Shown here: in pieces, positions 9,187 to 18,986 of the stretch
How the letters are laid out: the number at the start of each line of letters is the position of its first letter
How positions within the stretch are numbered: the first letter of the stretch is position 1
Assembly (NCBI RefSeq): GCF_001548095.1
Contig: NZ_AP014815.1
Span: 929,656-993,655 of the forward strand
Direction: 5' to 3'
DNA from: Geminocystis sp. NIES-3708
GTDB taxonomy: Bacteria; Cyanobacteriota; Cyanobacteriia; Cyanobacteriales; Cyanobacteriaceae
Length of the DNA: 64,000 bases
Notes under the pieces: model-generated
Seen by the model: the letters and a program-made list of their open reading frames with translations, nothing else
What the model was told of the DNA's origin: nothing
The model's database searches: none
Program-made: the position numbers and the translations under genes

Positions 9187-9415
9187 AGTTTAATAAAGTA
9201 TCAAAATATTAGTTATTGTTAAAGATGAATATTGAAATATTTTATTGAAATAAATTTATGAAGATAGTTTATATTATATGAATAATGGTGCTTAGAATGT
9301 ATATCGAACTAAGGTTCGTTTGTCTTAGGCAGAATTCACGCACACACACATTAGAATTACCTTTCTTGATAAATAAAATATCAATTGACGGTTGTTAATT
9401 GTTAATTGTCAATGG

Positions 9416-10222
9416 TTAACGTTTATTCATTCTTTCAAAACCACTTTGGCTTAAGTTATATTTTGAAGGTTGAGATCTATTAGCTCTAATCATCTCTTTT
9501 TTATTAATCACGGAAATATCTTCCGGTTTTAAAATATTTTTTTGTGATTGGATATCTGGAGAAACGATTTCCTGAATTTTTCCTTCCGTGGGCATTTGCG
9601 TTGGTGAAGTCACTGAGTTATTCATTTCTTGATTATTGTTAGTATTCATTGAAGGCATCATATTTCCTGCTGTAGCAGAATCATAGCTAAAATATACATG
9701 ACCTAAAGGTTTTCCTTCATAAGTTCTTTTGGTAAAACGCCATCCAGGATTTAGTTGTATTTTCATTGGTTGCCCATTTAAACCTTGAGCAGTACCTACT
9801 ACCACAGGAGGTTGATTAATATCTCTGCGATTAATGCCGATTAACATTAAATTACCATCTTTTTCTACTAGGTTAAGCAGAATATCTAAGCCATAATCTT
9901 GACCATCAGAACGAATGGAATAACCATTGGCATCAGTACTACGACGACAATGACCGCTAAAATCAAAGTTAAGTAACAATAAGTCCACATTGACAGGATT
10001 TGAACCGCCTTCACTCCAACAACTATTTTTTCCAGCTATTTGCTCAATGACGATTAAATTATATTTATTTTCTCCGTAGGGTTGTGCCACCGCAATAAAT
10101 TCATTTTGATTTACTTCTGTTTCTTGGAAAGTAACGGCTTTGGCTGGGTTGAAGGGTAAAAAGGTAGATAATGCAATTAAACTTAAAACTGATAATTTCG
10201 TTGACAATAATGATTTAATCAT
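9416..10222 (-). CDS. Secreted DUF3747 domain protein
   Basis: A 268-residue protein. An N-terminal signal peptide (hydrophobic LSVLSLIALSTFLPF, probable cleavage near NPAKA) is followed by a DUF3747 domain (about 30-185) with the conserved segments FIAVAQPYG, CWSEGGSNPVNVDLLLLNFDF and CRRSTDANGYSIR. It belongs to a cyanobacterial family of unknown function and probably acts in the periplasm or at the cell surface. The C-terminal 80 residues are low-complexity, Asn/Ser/Met-rich and probably disordered. Monocistronic in appearance. Confidence 0.82.
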   Translation of the reverse strand: MIKSLLSTKLSVLSLIALSTFLPFNPAKAVTFQETEVNQNEFIAVAQPYGENKYNLIVIEQIAGKNSCWSEGGSNPVNVDLLLLNFDFSGHCRRSTDANGYSIRSDGQDYGLDILLNLVEKDGNLMLIGINRRDINQPPVVVGTAQGLNGQPMKIQLNPGWRFTKRTYEGKPLGHVYFSYDSATAGNMMPSMNTNNNQEMNNSVTSPTQMPTEGKIQEIVSPDIQSQKNILKPEDISVINKKEMIRANRSQPSKYNLSQSGFERMNKR

Positions 10223-10799
10223 AGTTATTATTAAGATTTGATCTTGGTTACAGTTAATGTTTTTGTATTTTACATAAATAATTAACTAGATGCCTTTCAG
10301 GGATTTATAGAATTTCCCTTATAGAAAGTTATATCATTTGACTCCTCTGTTATAAACCAAGTTCCGAAAATTTGTTTTTGATTTATCTCACGTTACTAAA
10401 TTTTGCCGTCGTTAACTATAAAATACTCGTGTAAAATTGATTGTATAGAGTGTAGATAATGGGTAATGGTTTTATTCTTTTAAAGGAGTGCATAAAATTA
10501 ATTGTGACTTTTATTTTCTCAAAAACTTGTTAAAAATGGGTTTAAACTCATTGCCTCACCGATAAACTTTTTCAGCAATCCATATTTATAAATTTAGAGA
10601 CACCTCAAGCAGTTTTACAGCTATAGATGTCTCCAGGTTTTATATTAACTTATTTATGCTTAAGGTCTTTATATAAGCTGACCTCAATTTATCTTGAAAA
10701 TTATAGTCTCACATTTTTTAAGTTATATTTATTTTCTTAATCTTTTCTTTAGATTTTATTAATGAGTATCACAAAATATTAAAAAATGTTAATTTAGTC
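10223..10799. other. Long intergenic region (577 bp), no protein gene seen
   Basis: The gap separates two genes on the minus strand. I see no tRNA or known riboswitch. It holds a possible hairpin at 10597-10633 (GAGACA paired with TGTCTC around a 25-nt loop). It also holds a 25-codon plus-strand frame at 10488-10565 with a purine-rich AAAGGAG that overlaps its GTG, too close to work as a ribosome binding site. A promoter or small RNA is possible but unsupported. Confidence 0.4.
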
Positions 10800-11315
10800 T
10801 TAACTTTTGTAAACAGAAACACCTAGTTTTTGTGATAACCATACTTCAAAATTGCGTATCGATAAAGATTTTCTTTTTTCAAGTTCCACCATTGGCTCAA
10901 CTAAAATGGTAAACATCCCTAAACGATTACCTGCTAAAACATCAGTAAATAAACGATCGCCTACCATCGCAACTTGTTCGACGGGATGATTCATCGCTTC
11001 AACTGCTTGGCGAAGTTTGCGACGAGATGGTTTAGCCGCACCAAAAATAAAGGGTAAATCTAAACTAGAGGCGATGGCGCTAATCCGATTTTGACTAAGA
11101 TTATTACTAACTAACCATAAATCGGTAATTTGACGCATCAGAGTAACCCATTCCATTAATTCCGAAGATAGCTCTTTTTCATTCCAAGGTACAAGGGTTT
11201 CATCAACATCTAGCACTAATCCTTTGAGATTATGTTTTTGAATCAAGGTAGGACTAAGATGAATAACAATATCCCCTAAAACTAAATCAGGTTGTAAAAT
11301 TTTTGCTCTGGACAT
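10800..11315 (-). CDS. YqeG family HAD IIIA-type phosphatase
   Basis: A 171-residue cytoplasmic HAD-superfamily protein. Motif I is DVDETLVPW (nucleophile Asp plus second Asp), motif II the Ser/Asn of WLVSNN, and motif III/IV the Lys of AKPSRRKLR and VGDRLFTDV. The short form without a large cap fits HAD subfamily IIIA (YqeG). The physiological substrate is unknown; phosphatidylglycerophosphate phosphatase activity is known for related proteins in plants and fungi. It stands alone between two intergenic regions. Confidence 0.9.
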   Translation of the reverse strand: MSRAKILQPDLVLGDIVIHLSPTLIQKHNLKGLVLDVDETLVPWNEKELSSELMEWVTLMRQITDLWLVSNNLSQNRISAIASSLDLPFIFGAAKPSRRKLRQAVEAMNHPVEQVAMVGDRLFTDVLAGNRLGMFTILVEPMVELEKRKSLSIRNFEVWLSQKLGVSVYKS

Positions 11316-11390
11316 AATTTAAGATAATTGATAATGAAGAGAATTCATAATAAGTAAAAGAATCGAACGACTAACAGTGTCAAGTCATCG

Positions 11391-11440
11391 TTAATTACCA
11401 TTAATCCATTGTTCATTGTTCATTGTTCATTGTCAATTGT
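11391..11440. repeat. AT-rich heptamer array upstream of signal peptidase I
   Basis: At least five consecutive copies of the unit CATTGTT (with CCATTGTT and CAATTGT variants) lie between the divergent HAD phosphatase and lepB genes. Part of the dispersed repeat family described at 1457-1541. Confidence 0.65.
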
Positions 11441-11507
11441 GAACACCCTCAGAGGTCAAAAGTTTAAGTTAAACTAAATAAGCAGAAATTAATGTAAAAA
11501 AACAACT

Positions 11508-12125
11508 ATGAGTGAAAATTTACCAAAAAAACCATCGCCAGATATTCTTACTCAAGAAGAAAATCCTTGGGTAGAAATATTAAAAACTATTGGTTTGGCG
11601 GCAGTTTTATCCTTTGGTATTCGTACTTTTGTCGCTGAGGCTCGATATATTCCTTCGTCTTCTATGGAACCTACTTTACTAATAAATGATCGCTTAATTA
11701 TTGAAAAAATGAGTTATCGTTTTCATGAACCACAAAGAGGCGATGTAGTTGTTTTTAACGCTACAGAAGCATTACAAAGAGAGAACTTAAAAGATGCTTT
11801 TATTAAAAGAATTATCGGCTTACCTGGTGATGAAGTCAAAGTTCGTCATGGAGAAGTTATCGTCAACAATCAAGTATTAAAAGAAGCATATATCAAAGAA
11901 GCTCCTCAATATGATTATGGACCGGTAATTGTGCCTGAAGATCAGTATTTAGTGTTGGGAGATAACCGTAATAACAGCTATGATTCTCATTTTTGGGGAT
12001 TTGTCCCACGAGAAAAATTTATTGGTCGTGCGTCTATCCGTTTTTGGCCTCCTGGGCGAATGGGCTTTATTGACGAAAAACCAGCTTATGCGGACACTCC
12101 AAAAAAAGAAAACAAGGAAAATTAA
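11508..12125 (+). CDS. lepB: Signal peptidase I
   Basis: Membrane-bound Ser/Lys protease that removes signal peptides from exported proteins. A single membrane helix (about residues 24-42) precedes the catalytic motif SSSMEPTL, with nucleophile Ser52. The general base is Lys100 in KRIIGLPGDE. The box GDNRNNSYDSHFWGFV is in the C-terminal half. The length of 205 residues is usual for the single-helix cyanobacterial type. The Pro/Glu-rich N-terminal 20 residues should face the cytoplasm. Confidence 0.97.
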   Translation: MSENLPKKPSPDILTQEENPWVEILKTIGLAAVLSFGIRTFVAEARYIPSSSMEPTLLINDRLIIEKMSYRFHEPQRGDVVVFNATEALQRENLKDAFIKRIIGLPGDEVKVRHGEVIVNNQVLKEAYIKEAPQYDYGPVIVPEDQYLVLGDNRNNSYDSHFWGFVPREKFIGRASIRFWPPGRMGFIDEKPAYADTPKKENKEN

Positions 12126-12278
12126 TTGTTAATTATTTTATCTATTTTGGATAGCTAATGACGAATTAATGTACGATAGAATTTTATGTCATTATCTATG
12201 ACTAACTGATAAAGGTTAATATCAATGATCTTTATTCACATCAGAAATTGAAGCTGAAAGCAACATTAAGCATACTCG

Positions 12279-14306
12279 ATGAGTAATCCTAATTCTGTCG
12301 TTACTGAGCTATTAAACTCCTTTCCTCAAGGTTGTACTCAAATGTATTTTAAATCTTCTTTAACGGCTCTTTCTCATGCGATGGAAGATCAAGTTTTAGC
12401 TAGTGATGAACAGCCTTTAATTATTGCTAGTTTTCAAAAAGAAAAATTTTATCGTCAAGAAGCTCATCGTTATGGGCGTATTGGTAAAATCTCACCCCAT
12501 GTTTATGTTTTGGCAGCTCCAGAAACAGAATTTAGTAGTACTACTGATGTTTATGAAAAGGTTGCTTTTACAGAAGATGATGCTTTAAGTCATGAATGGC
12601 ATTTAGTGGTAATTGCTAAAAATTATGCTAATTGTTTAATTTGTCGTGAAAAAACTCATTTACCAAAAACAAGTACTTCAGAGACTGCCATGGATAATAG
12701 TCGTCGCTTTGAGGGTATTTGGACTTTCGATCGCCAAATTAGTGCAAAAGCGGCAGAAATTTTGTTAAAGCGGATTGCTGGTTATCGTCCAGAATTAAAA
12801 AAGAAAATTAATCAAGAGTTAAAACTATATTGTCAACAAGGAAAAAAATCTTCCAAATCTTTACAATTAGATACGCTTGATTCTCCGATGATAAATCCTG
12901 ATCCTTTTGTACAAAGATTAGTGACATATTTACAAGCTGGACAGTACAAACTTATTAAAGCAAATCGTTTTTTGAGTACGAAAGAGAAAAAAGAACGTTT
13001 ACTTAATTCTGTGACGGGAGCAATACGAAGATCTCTCAATCCTCATGAAATATTACAAGTAGCTGTAGATAAACTAGGAGAAGGCTTAGGGGTTTGTCGT
13101 TGTTTGATTTATCGTTGTCAGGAAACAGATTTTAGTGCAACAATTCATCATGAGTTTTTAAGCGAAAAAATTAAATCTATTAAAGGAAAAACTTGGCCTC
13201 TTAAAGATAATCCTTTATTTCAGGAAATATTGCAAATTAGAGAATCTATTGGTATTGATGATGTAACTATTGATCCTCGTATTCAAGATCAACAGTCTCA
13301 ATTATCCCAGTTAATCCACAGTTGTTCAATCATATCTTGGTTGATAGTGCCAATACTTTATCAAGGAAAATTATTAGGGATAATGGAGTTACACCATTGT
13401 GATTCTATTCCTATCACTTGGAAACCTGAAGATATTGCTTTAGTTGATGCTATCGCTACTCAAGTTGGTGTTGCTTTAATTCAAGCAGAATCTTATGCTA
13501 ATTTAGAGAATCTTAACGAACAATTAGAAGCTTTAGATCGTACTCGTTCAAACTTGGTAGCTATTACAGGCCATGAATTGCGTACTCCTTTATCAACCAT
13601 TCAGGTATGTTTAGAAAGTTTAGCCAATGAGCCAGATATGTCGGAGGAATTACGCCAAGTCATGTTAAGCACAGCCTTACATGATGCTGAAAGAATGCGT
13701 AAATTAGTCCAAGATTTTCTTACTCTTTCTCAACTCGAAGGGGGCACCGTAGAATGGAATCCTGAACCTTTATCCTTAGAAGAATGTATTGATCTATCAT
13801 TATCTCATATTCGTTCTCGTCAAGATCAAAGTGGGATACCAACAATTAAAAACTTAGTAGTGCATGAGTTACCTTTAGTACAAGCCGATGGAGAATGGCT
13901 AGTAGAAGTATTAAGTAAATTATTAGATAATGCTTGTAAATTTACCGATGGTAATGGAACAATTACTATTCAAGTACAAGAAATAGAAGGAGATACCGAT
14001 ACCTTAGAAGTAACAATATCAGATAATGGTAGAGGTATTGAACCAGATAGATTAGATCAGGTGTTTGACCGATTTTATCAAGAAGAAGGAGCTTTAAGAC
14101 GTTCAGCTGGTGGCACTGGATTAGGGTTAGCTATTTGTCGGCAAATAGTAAAAAATTGGGGCGGAAAAATTTGGGCAGAATCTGTTGGTAAAAATCTTGG
14201 CAGTAAATTTCATTTCACCGTGCCAAAATTTAACAATACAATTTCAACAAATTCTCAAACAATTAAAAAAAATCGTCGGCAATCATCACAAGATAGCTTG
14301 AAATAA
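12279..14306 (+). CDS. DICT-GAF sensor histidine kinase
   Basis: A 675-residue soluble sensor kinase without membrane segments. Residues 1-160 match the cyanobacterial DICT sensory domain. A GAF domain (about 235-395) follows, then a HisKA dimerisation domain with phospho-acceptor His432 in TGHELRTPLS, and an HATPase domain (N box LLDNACKFTDG, G boxes SDNGRGIEPD and GGTGLGLAIC). The DICT domain occurs in two-component and diguanylate cyclase proteins; its ligand is unknown. No response regulator is adjacent; the nearest is at 16703 on the other strand. The C-terminal Asn/Ser/Lys tail is probably disordered. Confidence 0.93.
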   Translation: MSNPNSVVTELLNSFPQGCTQMYFKSSLTALSHAMEDQVLASDEQPLIIASFQKEKFYRQEAHRYGRIGKISPHVYVLAAPETEFSSTTDVYEKVAFTEDDALSHEWHLVVIAKNYANCLICREKTHLPKTSTSETAMDNSRRFEGIWTFDRQISAKAAEILLKRIAGYRPELKKKINQELKLYCQQGKKSSKSLQLDTLDSPMINPDPFVQRLVTYLQAGQYKLIKANRFLSTKEKKERLLNSVTGAIRRSLNPHEILQVAVDKLGEGLGVCRCLIYRCQETDFSATIHHEFLSEKIKSIKGKTWPLKDNPLFQEILQIRESIGIDDVTIDPRIQDQQSQLSQLIHSCSIISWLIVPILYQGKLLGIMELHHCDSIPITWKPEDIALVDAIATQVGVALIQAESYANLENLNEQLEALDRTRSNLVAITGHELRTPLSTIQVCLESLANEPDMSEELRQVMLSTALHDAERMRKLVQDFLTLSQLEGGTVEWNPEPLSLEECIDLSLSHIRSRQDQSGIPTIKNLVVHELPLVQADGEWLVEVLSKLLDNACKFTDGNGTITIQVQEIEGDTDTLEVTISDNGRGIEPDRLDQVFDRFYQEEGALRRSAGGTGLGLAICRQIVKNWGGKIWAESVGKNLGSKFHFTVPKFNNTISTNSQTIKKNRRQSSQDSLK

Positions 14307-14567
14307 GTTCGACAGAACAAAGATAAAGACAAGAGACAAGTACAAGTGGAAAAAGAAAAAATATTTTAGTCAACTCATTATCTGCTAGATGTTAATGTGA
14401 CAAATATCATTTATTGATAAATCAAATATTTAATGTTAATTTTTGATAACAATTCTCAGGAATCTATTTAAAATTTTGTATCATGATATACAGAAAACCT
14501 TTTATCTTTCATCAAAAAAGAGATTTAAGGTTTTTAAATATTAACTGAATATATGTGAGATAAATCT

Positions 14568-14816
14568 ATGGTAACTCAATTTGCCTCAATGCCCGTTAAC
14601 CTAGAATCCGAAGTACAAAAATCCATCGTCACTAATTGGAATCCTGTTTGTCATATTACCTATAATCGTGATTCTTGGGTAAAATTATCTCAATCTCCTA
14701 ATATTTATAGCGAAGAAGAAGCGTTATTATTATGTGAAAAATCTTCAGGTGTATGGGTTAGTTGGGTTCCAGGTTATGGCGAAATTATTTTAGATAAAAG
14801 TGAATTTTATTGTTAA
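14568..14816 (+). CDS. Small conserved hypothetical protein
   Basis: An 82-residue protein with no domain I can name. The middle contains a regular strand/helix pattern (CHITYNRDSWVKLS, then SEEEALLLCEKSSGVWVSWVPGYGEIIL). Two Trp-rich strands near the C-terminus suggest a compact fold, and the sequence ends in Cys. It has no signal peptide or membrane segment. It lies 98 bp upstream of the ferredoxin gene on the same strand, but a good -10 box in that gap suggests the ferredoxin has its own promoter. Confidence 0.75.
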   Translation: MVTQFASMPVNLESEVQKSIVTNWNPVCHITYNRDSWVKLSQSPNIYSEEEALLLCEKSSGVWVSWVPGYGEIILDKSEFYC

Positions 14817-14871
14817 AAAATTTTTTTGACGACTTGAGTTTCTACTATTAGTTATTTGATAGACTTCTGAG

Positions 14872-14877
14872 TATAAT
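14872..14877 (+). promoter_or_regulatory. Candidate -10 box of the ferredoxin gene
   Basis: A consensus TATAAT lies 38 bp before the ferredoxin start, which would leave a leader of about 30 nt. No good -35 element sits 17 bp upstream (AGTTAT-like), so it would be a type 2 or activator-dependent promoter. Assigned by eye in AT-rich DNA. Confidence 0.4.
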
Positions 14878-14914
14878 GGGAATTTGTGACTAAATATTAA
14901 AGAAAAACTTATTT

Positions 14915-15235
14915 ATGACAAATATCTATACAGTAGAAATTATTAACGAAGGTCAAACTTACACCATACAAGTACCTGAAGATCAAAAAATCTTAGATGT
15001 TGCCGAACAACAAAATATTGTTTTACCAAACTCTTGTAATGCTGGAGTTTGTACCACTTGTGCGGCTAAAATTATTAGCGGTGAAGTAGAACAAAGTGAA
15101 GGTATGGGGTTATCTCTCGAACTACAAAGAGAAGGTTATGCTTTATTGTGTGTTTCTTATCCTCGTTCAAATTTAAAATTAGAAACAGGTAAAGAGGATG
15201 AAGTTTATGATCGTCAATTCGGCAAAGCAAGTTAA
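14915..15235 (+). CDS. Plant-type [2Fe-2S] ferredoxin
   Basis: A 106-residue soluble electron carrier. The iron ligands are Cys41, Cys46, Cys49 and Cys79, in the pattern C-x4-C-x2-C-x29-C (SCNAGVCTTC and LLCVSYP) of photosynthetic-type ferredoxins. The C-terminal extension after the last ligand (about 27 residues, ending near DRQFGKAS) and sequence details differ from the major PetF, so this is likely one of the minor paralogues. The electron donor and acceptor cannot be deduced. Confidence 0.93.
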   Translation: MTNIYTVEIINEGQTYTIQVPEDQKILDVAEQQNIVLPNSCNAGVCTTCAAKIISGEVEQSEGMGLSLELQREGYALLCVSYPRSNLKLETGKEDEVYDRQFGKAS

Positions 15236-15292
15236 TAATTAATAATCAATAATTAACAATTAACAATTAATGCTCCTAGTTAACGTGTCTCT

Positions 15293-16618
15293 TTACATAC
15301 TAATTTCTGAGATCGCCCCAAATGATCTTTGTGCATAGGCTTGATAACGTTCACGTTTATTCCGAATTTTGTCAGGAAAGGAAGGAATTATGCCAAAATT
15401 AGGAGGCATTGGCTGAAAATGTTTAGCGTCTGCTGTGCTGATAAACTCGAATAAAGCCCCCATCATAGTTACATTGGGTAAAGTTAAAGGTGATTTATTG
15501 TGAGCAATTCTAGCGGCATTTGTACCAGCTAACCAACCTCCAGCGGCCGCCGCAGTATAACCTTCTGTACCGATTATTTGTCCTGCCGCTAACAAGGTGT
15601 CTCGATATTTAAACTGTAAAGTATTTTTTAACAATTGAGGTGCATTTAAAAAAGTGTTTTGGTGCATAACTCCCATACGCACAAATTCAGCATTTTCTAA
15701 CCCCGGAATCAAGCGAAATACCCTTTGTTGTTCTCCCCATCGTAAATTTGTTTGAAATCCTACCATATTCCATAACTGCCCAGCTTTATCTTCTTGGCGC
15801 AACTGTACGACAGCATAAGGACGTTTATCTTTATTTTCTTTAAAGTCTCCTAAACGAGCATCAAATAAACCAATGGGTTTTAAAGGACCATATCTCATGG
15901 TTTCCTCTCCTCGTTGGGCTAATTCTTCAATAGGTAAACAGGCTTCAAAAAATTTAGCATTCTCTCGCTCAAAATCTTTTAATTCTGCTTGTTGTGCTTG
16001 ACGTAATTCTTGCCAAAAGTTTAAATATTGCTCTTTATCCATTGGGCAATTCAAATATGCGGCTTCTCCTTTATCGTAACGGGAGGCAAGAAAAGCAATA
16101 TCTTTGTCTATTGATTCTCCGACTATGATAGGACTTGCTGCATCAAAAAAGTTAAGATAGTCCATCCCTGTCAAATTCTGTAATTCTTGAGCAAGGGGAG
16201 CACTTGTTAAAGGACCTGTTGCTAATACTACAATTCCATCTGATGGTATCACCTTGATTTCTTCTCGTTTAAGGCTGATTAAAGGATGATTAGCAAGGGT
16301 TTGAGTTAATTCTTCACTAAAAACTCCTCTATCTACTGCTAACGCTCCTCCTGCTGGTACACGATGTTTATCCGCAGTCGTTATAATAATAGAATTTAGA
16401 CGGCGTAATTCTTCATGTAGCAATCCCGCCGCTCTATCAGTAGCATCAGCACCAAAAGAGTTACTACAAACTAATTCTGCTAATTCTTCGCTATGATGAG
16501 CAGGGCTTTTAACTACGGGGCGCATTTCGTAGAAATCAACAGAAATACCAGCTTGAGCTATTTGCCATGCTGCTTCTGTACCAGCTAAACCACCACCTAT
16601 TACAGTTATGTTTTTCAT
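15293..16618 (-). CDS. trmFO: Folate-dependent tRNA (uracil-54)-C5 methyltransferase TrmFO
   Basis: Flavoprotein that makes ribothymidine at position 54 of tRNA with methylenetetrahydrofolate as carbon donor. The N-terminal FAD-binding motif [13 protein letters not shown], the segment [11 protein letters not shown] (which includes the redox Cys) and the C-terminal FAD box [16 protein letters not shown] identify TrmFO (formerly Gid). The length of 441 residues is normal. It is convergent with the ferredoxin gene, separated by a short-repeat spacer. Confidence 0.97.
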   Translation of the reverse strand: MKNITVIGGGLAGTEAAWQIAQAGISVDFYEMRPVVKSPAHHSEELAELVCSNSFGADATDRAAGLLHEELRRLNSIIITTADKHRVPAGGALAVDRGVFSEELTQTLANHPLISLKREEIKVIPSDGIVVLATGPLTSAPLAQELQNLTGMDYLNFFDAASPIIVGESIDKDIAFLASRYDKGEAAYLNCPMDKEQYLNFWQELRQAQQAELKDFERENAKFFEACLPIEELAQRGEETMRYGPLKPIGLFDARLGDFKENKDKRPYAVVQLRQEDKAGQLWNMVGFQTNLRWGEQQRVFRLIPGLENAEFVRMGVMHQNTFLNAPQLLKNTLQFKYRDTLLAAGQIIGTEGYTAAAAGGWLAGTNAARIAHNKSPLTLPNVTMMGALFEFISTADAKHFQPMPPNFGIIPSFPDKIRNKRERYQAYAQRSFGAISEISM

Positions 16619-16702
16619 AAAAAATTAGAAATTAGAGAAAAGAGGGAGACTAGGAGAAAACAATGCTAGAAAACAGGTAGATATTGATGAATTGTTAATA
16701 GT

Positions 16703-17074
16703 TTATACGTTGTGCTTTAATAAATACTTGATAGTTTTAAGTAATTCCATTGTTTTGAAAGGCTTAATAATATAAGCATCAGCCCCTTGTTTTGTCGCCC
16801 AATGAATGTCAAAATCTTCTCCTTTAGTTGAGCAAATAATTACGGGTACTTTTTCTGTAGCGGGATTAGTTTTTATCCAACGACACAATTCATAGCCATT
16901 CATTTCAGGCATTACTACGTCTGTAATAACAAGATTAAATTGTTCTTCTTCCAAAATTTTTATTGCCTCTACTCCATTTACGGCTTCTTTTACCTGAATA
17001 TTAAATTGCTTCAGTGCTTCGCAGATCACTTCTCTGGGAGTATGATTATCATCAACAACTAAAATTTTAATCAT
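16703..17074 (-). CDS. Single-domain response regulator (CheY-like)
   Basis: A 123-residue receiver domain with no output domain. The acidic pair DD is at residues 8-9, the phospho-acceptor is Asp52 (VITDVVMPEMNG), Thr/Ser is in CSTKG and Lys104 is in YIIKPF. It is probably a stand-alone phosphorelay carrier or a regulator of motility or gene expression, of the PilH/CheY kind. No histidine kinase is adjacent. It lies 69 bp downstream of thiL, which could place both in one transcript. Confidence 0.93.
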   Translation of the reverse strand: MIKILVVDDNHTPREVICEALKQFNIQVKEAVNGVEAIKILEEEQFNLVITDVVMPEMNGYELCRWIKTNPATEKVPVIICSTKGEDFDIHWATKQGADAYIIKPFKTMELLKTIKYLLKHNV

Positions 17075-17143
17075 GATTTGATTAACACTTAAAGATTATA
17101 GGGAGTAGATGGATTAATAACTATAGACTATAGATTAGTATAG

Positions 17144-18133
17144 CTAAAAATGTTGAAAAGTTTTCCTTTGGTTTAATAAAAGTTTGGGATAGACATTTTC
17201 ATGATCAATTAATTGTATCTCAGATGAGGCATTAATTTCACCTATGATATGACAATTTTTTCCCAGTCTTAGTTGTAAATATTGTGCTACTTTTACATTC
17301 ATGCATAATACTAACTCAAAGTCTTCTCCCCCGTATAGTAACCAATTCAATGCAGTTTCATCATCCGTTATTTTTTTTATGGCTAAAGGAATAGGGAGTT
17401 TTTGACGATTAATTGTCGCACCTACGTTACTCATTTGACAAATTTGTATAATAGCATCGGCTAATCCGTCACTACTATCCATACCCGTAATTTGAGGATA
17501 AGGATGAAGATTTTTTAAATGTTTAATCATGTCTAAACGAGGTTGAGGGTATTGATGGGCAAAAATGACTTTTTTTCTAGTTTCATCATCAATATGACTA
17601 TATTTTTCGGGATAGAGCAAGATTTCTAATCCTGCTTTAGCTAGTCCATGAAACCCTGTTGTTAAGATTACGTCACCGACTTTGGCTGTATGTCGGTAAA
17701 TGGCTTTATTTTGGCTTACTTCTCCCACGGCTGTAATAGAGATCGTGTTTACTATTGATCTTGTGATGTCACCACCGACAATTTTGATATTATATTTTGC
17801 GAGACATTGTTGAATGCCTTGATATAGAGATTCTATCCATGATATTTCTACGTCTTTTCTGAGGGATAAGCCAATGGTGAGGGCGATTGGTGTTGCACCC
17901 ATAGCGGCAAGATCTGACAAATTAGCAGTAGTGGCACGATAACCGATAGAATGAGGAGGTGTTGTGCTATCGCTAAAGTGAACATTTTCTACTAAAATAT
18001 CAGTAGTAATAACTAATTTTTTTCCTAGACTAACATCAAGAATTGCACCATCATCTCCTATTTTTTCTTGATCACAATATGGGCGAATTATTGCTAATAA
18101 TTGATGTTCACCGATGTCTTCTATTTTTACCAT
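17144..18133 (-). CDS. thiL: Thiamine-monophosphate kinase
   Basis: ATP-dependent kinase making thiamine pyrophosphate, the last step of the pathway. The N-terminal GDDGAILDV and TTDILVENVHF segments, the ANLSDLAAMGA helix, VGGDITRS and the C-terminal GMDSSDGLADA and YGGEDFELVL boxes are the Mg/ATP-binding elements of the ThiL (AIR synthase-like) fold. The length of 329 residues is normal. No thiamine riboswitch is visible in the short upstream region. Confidence 0.96.
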   Translation of the reverse strand: MVKIEDIGEHQLLAIIRPYCDQEKIGDDGAILDVSLGKKLVITTDILVENVHFSDSTTPPHSIGYRATTANLSDLAAMGATPIALTIGLSLRKDVEISWIESLYQGIQQCLAKYNIKIVGGDITRSIVNTISITAVGEVSQNKAIYRHTAKVGDVILTTGFHGLAKAGLEILLYPEKYSHIDDETRKKVIFAHQYPQPRLDMIKHLKNLHPYPQITGMDSSDGLADAIIQICQMSNVGATINRQKLPIPLAIKKITDDETALNWLLYGGEDFELVLCMNVKVAQYLQLRLGKNCHIIGEINASSEIQLIDHENVYPKLLLNQRKTFQHF

Positions 18134-18220
18134 AATTAGTAAATTAATTGTTTTTTTTAGGTTTGACTTGAGATTAATTTAGATTAGAGTTCAAGAGTTA
18201 AATTATCGTGATTTTCTATT

Positions 18221-18952
18221 ATGTGGAATAAACCACCGCAAAGTTTAATTTTAAATTATAATGAAGTTCATATTTGGATGATTAATACAGAAAATTATCA
18301 TCAAAAAATTGACAGTTTTTACAAGATTTTATTCGATGATGAGCAAGAAAAGGTTAATACATTTGCTTCAGATTTATTTAAAAAACGTTTTATTATAACA
18401 AGAGCGTATTTAAAAATTATTTTAAGTCGATATTTAAAGATAAAACCTGAAAAAATTTATTTAAAATATAATTCAAAAGGGAAACCAGAATTAGATACTC
18501 TATTATTTGACATTCAATTTAATCTTTCCCATAAAAATAATTATATTATTTATAGCTTTAGTAAACATACAATAGGCATTGATTTAGAAAAAATTGATCA
18601 TAAAACAAAAGTAGAAAAAATTGCTGAACGTTTTTTTTGTAAGAATGAATTTGATTATTTAAAACAATTAGATTTGAGAGAAAAGGAAGATTATTTTTTT
18701 AAACTATGGACAAAGAAAGAAGCCTATTTAAAAGCCATAGGTGAAGGATTATCTGGCGGATTGGATAGTATTTGTTTTTTCAATAATAAATCTAAACCTA
18801 AAATGAATTTAATTCAAGATAATAATATAAATTATAATTGGTATTTTAAAACATGGATTTTAGCTGATGATTACATAATGAGTATTGCTATTAATTCACC
18901 AATCAAACCAAAATTTTATTATTACTCAGAACTTGGTATAATCGACAATTAA
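18221..18952 (+). CDS. 4'-phosphopantetheinyl transferase (Sfp type)
   Basis: Transfers phosphopantetheine from CoA to carrier proteins. The two signature motifs are present: GIDLEKID (about residues 119-126, Mg-binding Asp and Glu) and KLWTKKEAYLKAIGEGL (about 165-181). The length of 243 residues fits the Sfp/HetI branch. In cyanobacteria lacking AcpS this type can modify the fatty-acid acyl carrier protein as well as any polyketide or peptide synthase; no such synthase is seen here. The gene is strongly AT-rich. Divergent from thiL, and 34 bp upstream of the DUF427 gene. Confidence 0.93.
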   Translation: MWNKPPQSLILNYNEVHIWMINTENYHQKIDSFYKILFDDEQEKVNTFASDLFKKRFIITRAYLKIILSRYLKIKPEKIYLKYNSKGKPELDTLLFDIQFNLSHKNNYIIYSFSKHTIGIDLEKIDHKTKVEKIAERFFCKNEFDYLKQLDLREKEDYFFKLWTKKEAYLKAIGEGLSGGLDSICFFNNKSKPKMNLIQDNNINYNWYFKTWILADDYIMSIAINSPIKPKFYYYSELGIIDN

Positions 18953-18986
18953 AAACATTAAAAATTTATTTATTAATTTCAAAATC

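Noticed and set aside
10488-10565. 25-codon GTG-started frame with AAAGGAG nearby
   Set aside because: The purine run overlaps the GTG, so it cannot serve as its ribosome binding site; the peptide has no recognisable features.
16703-17074. Pairing of the orphan receiver with the DICT kinase at 12279
   Set aside because: They are on opposite strands, separated by four other genes; proximity alone is not evidence.
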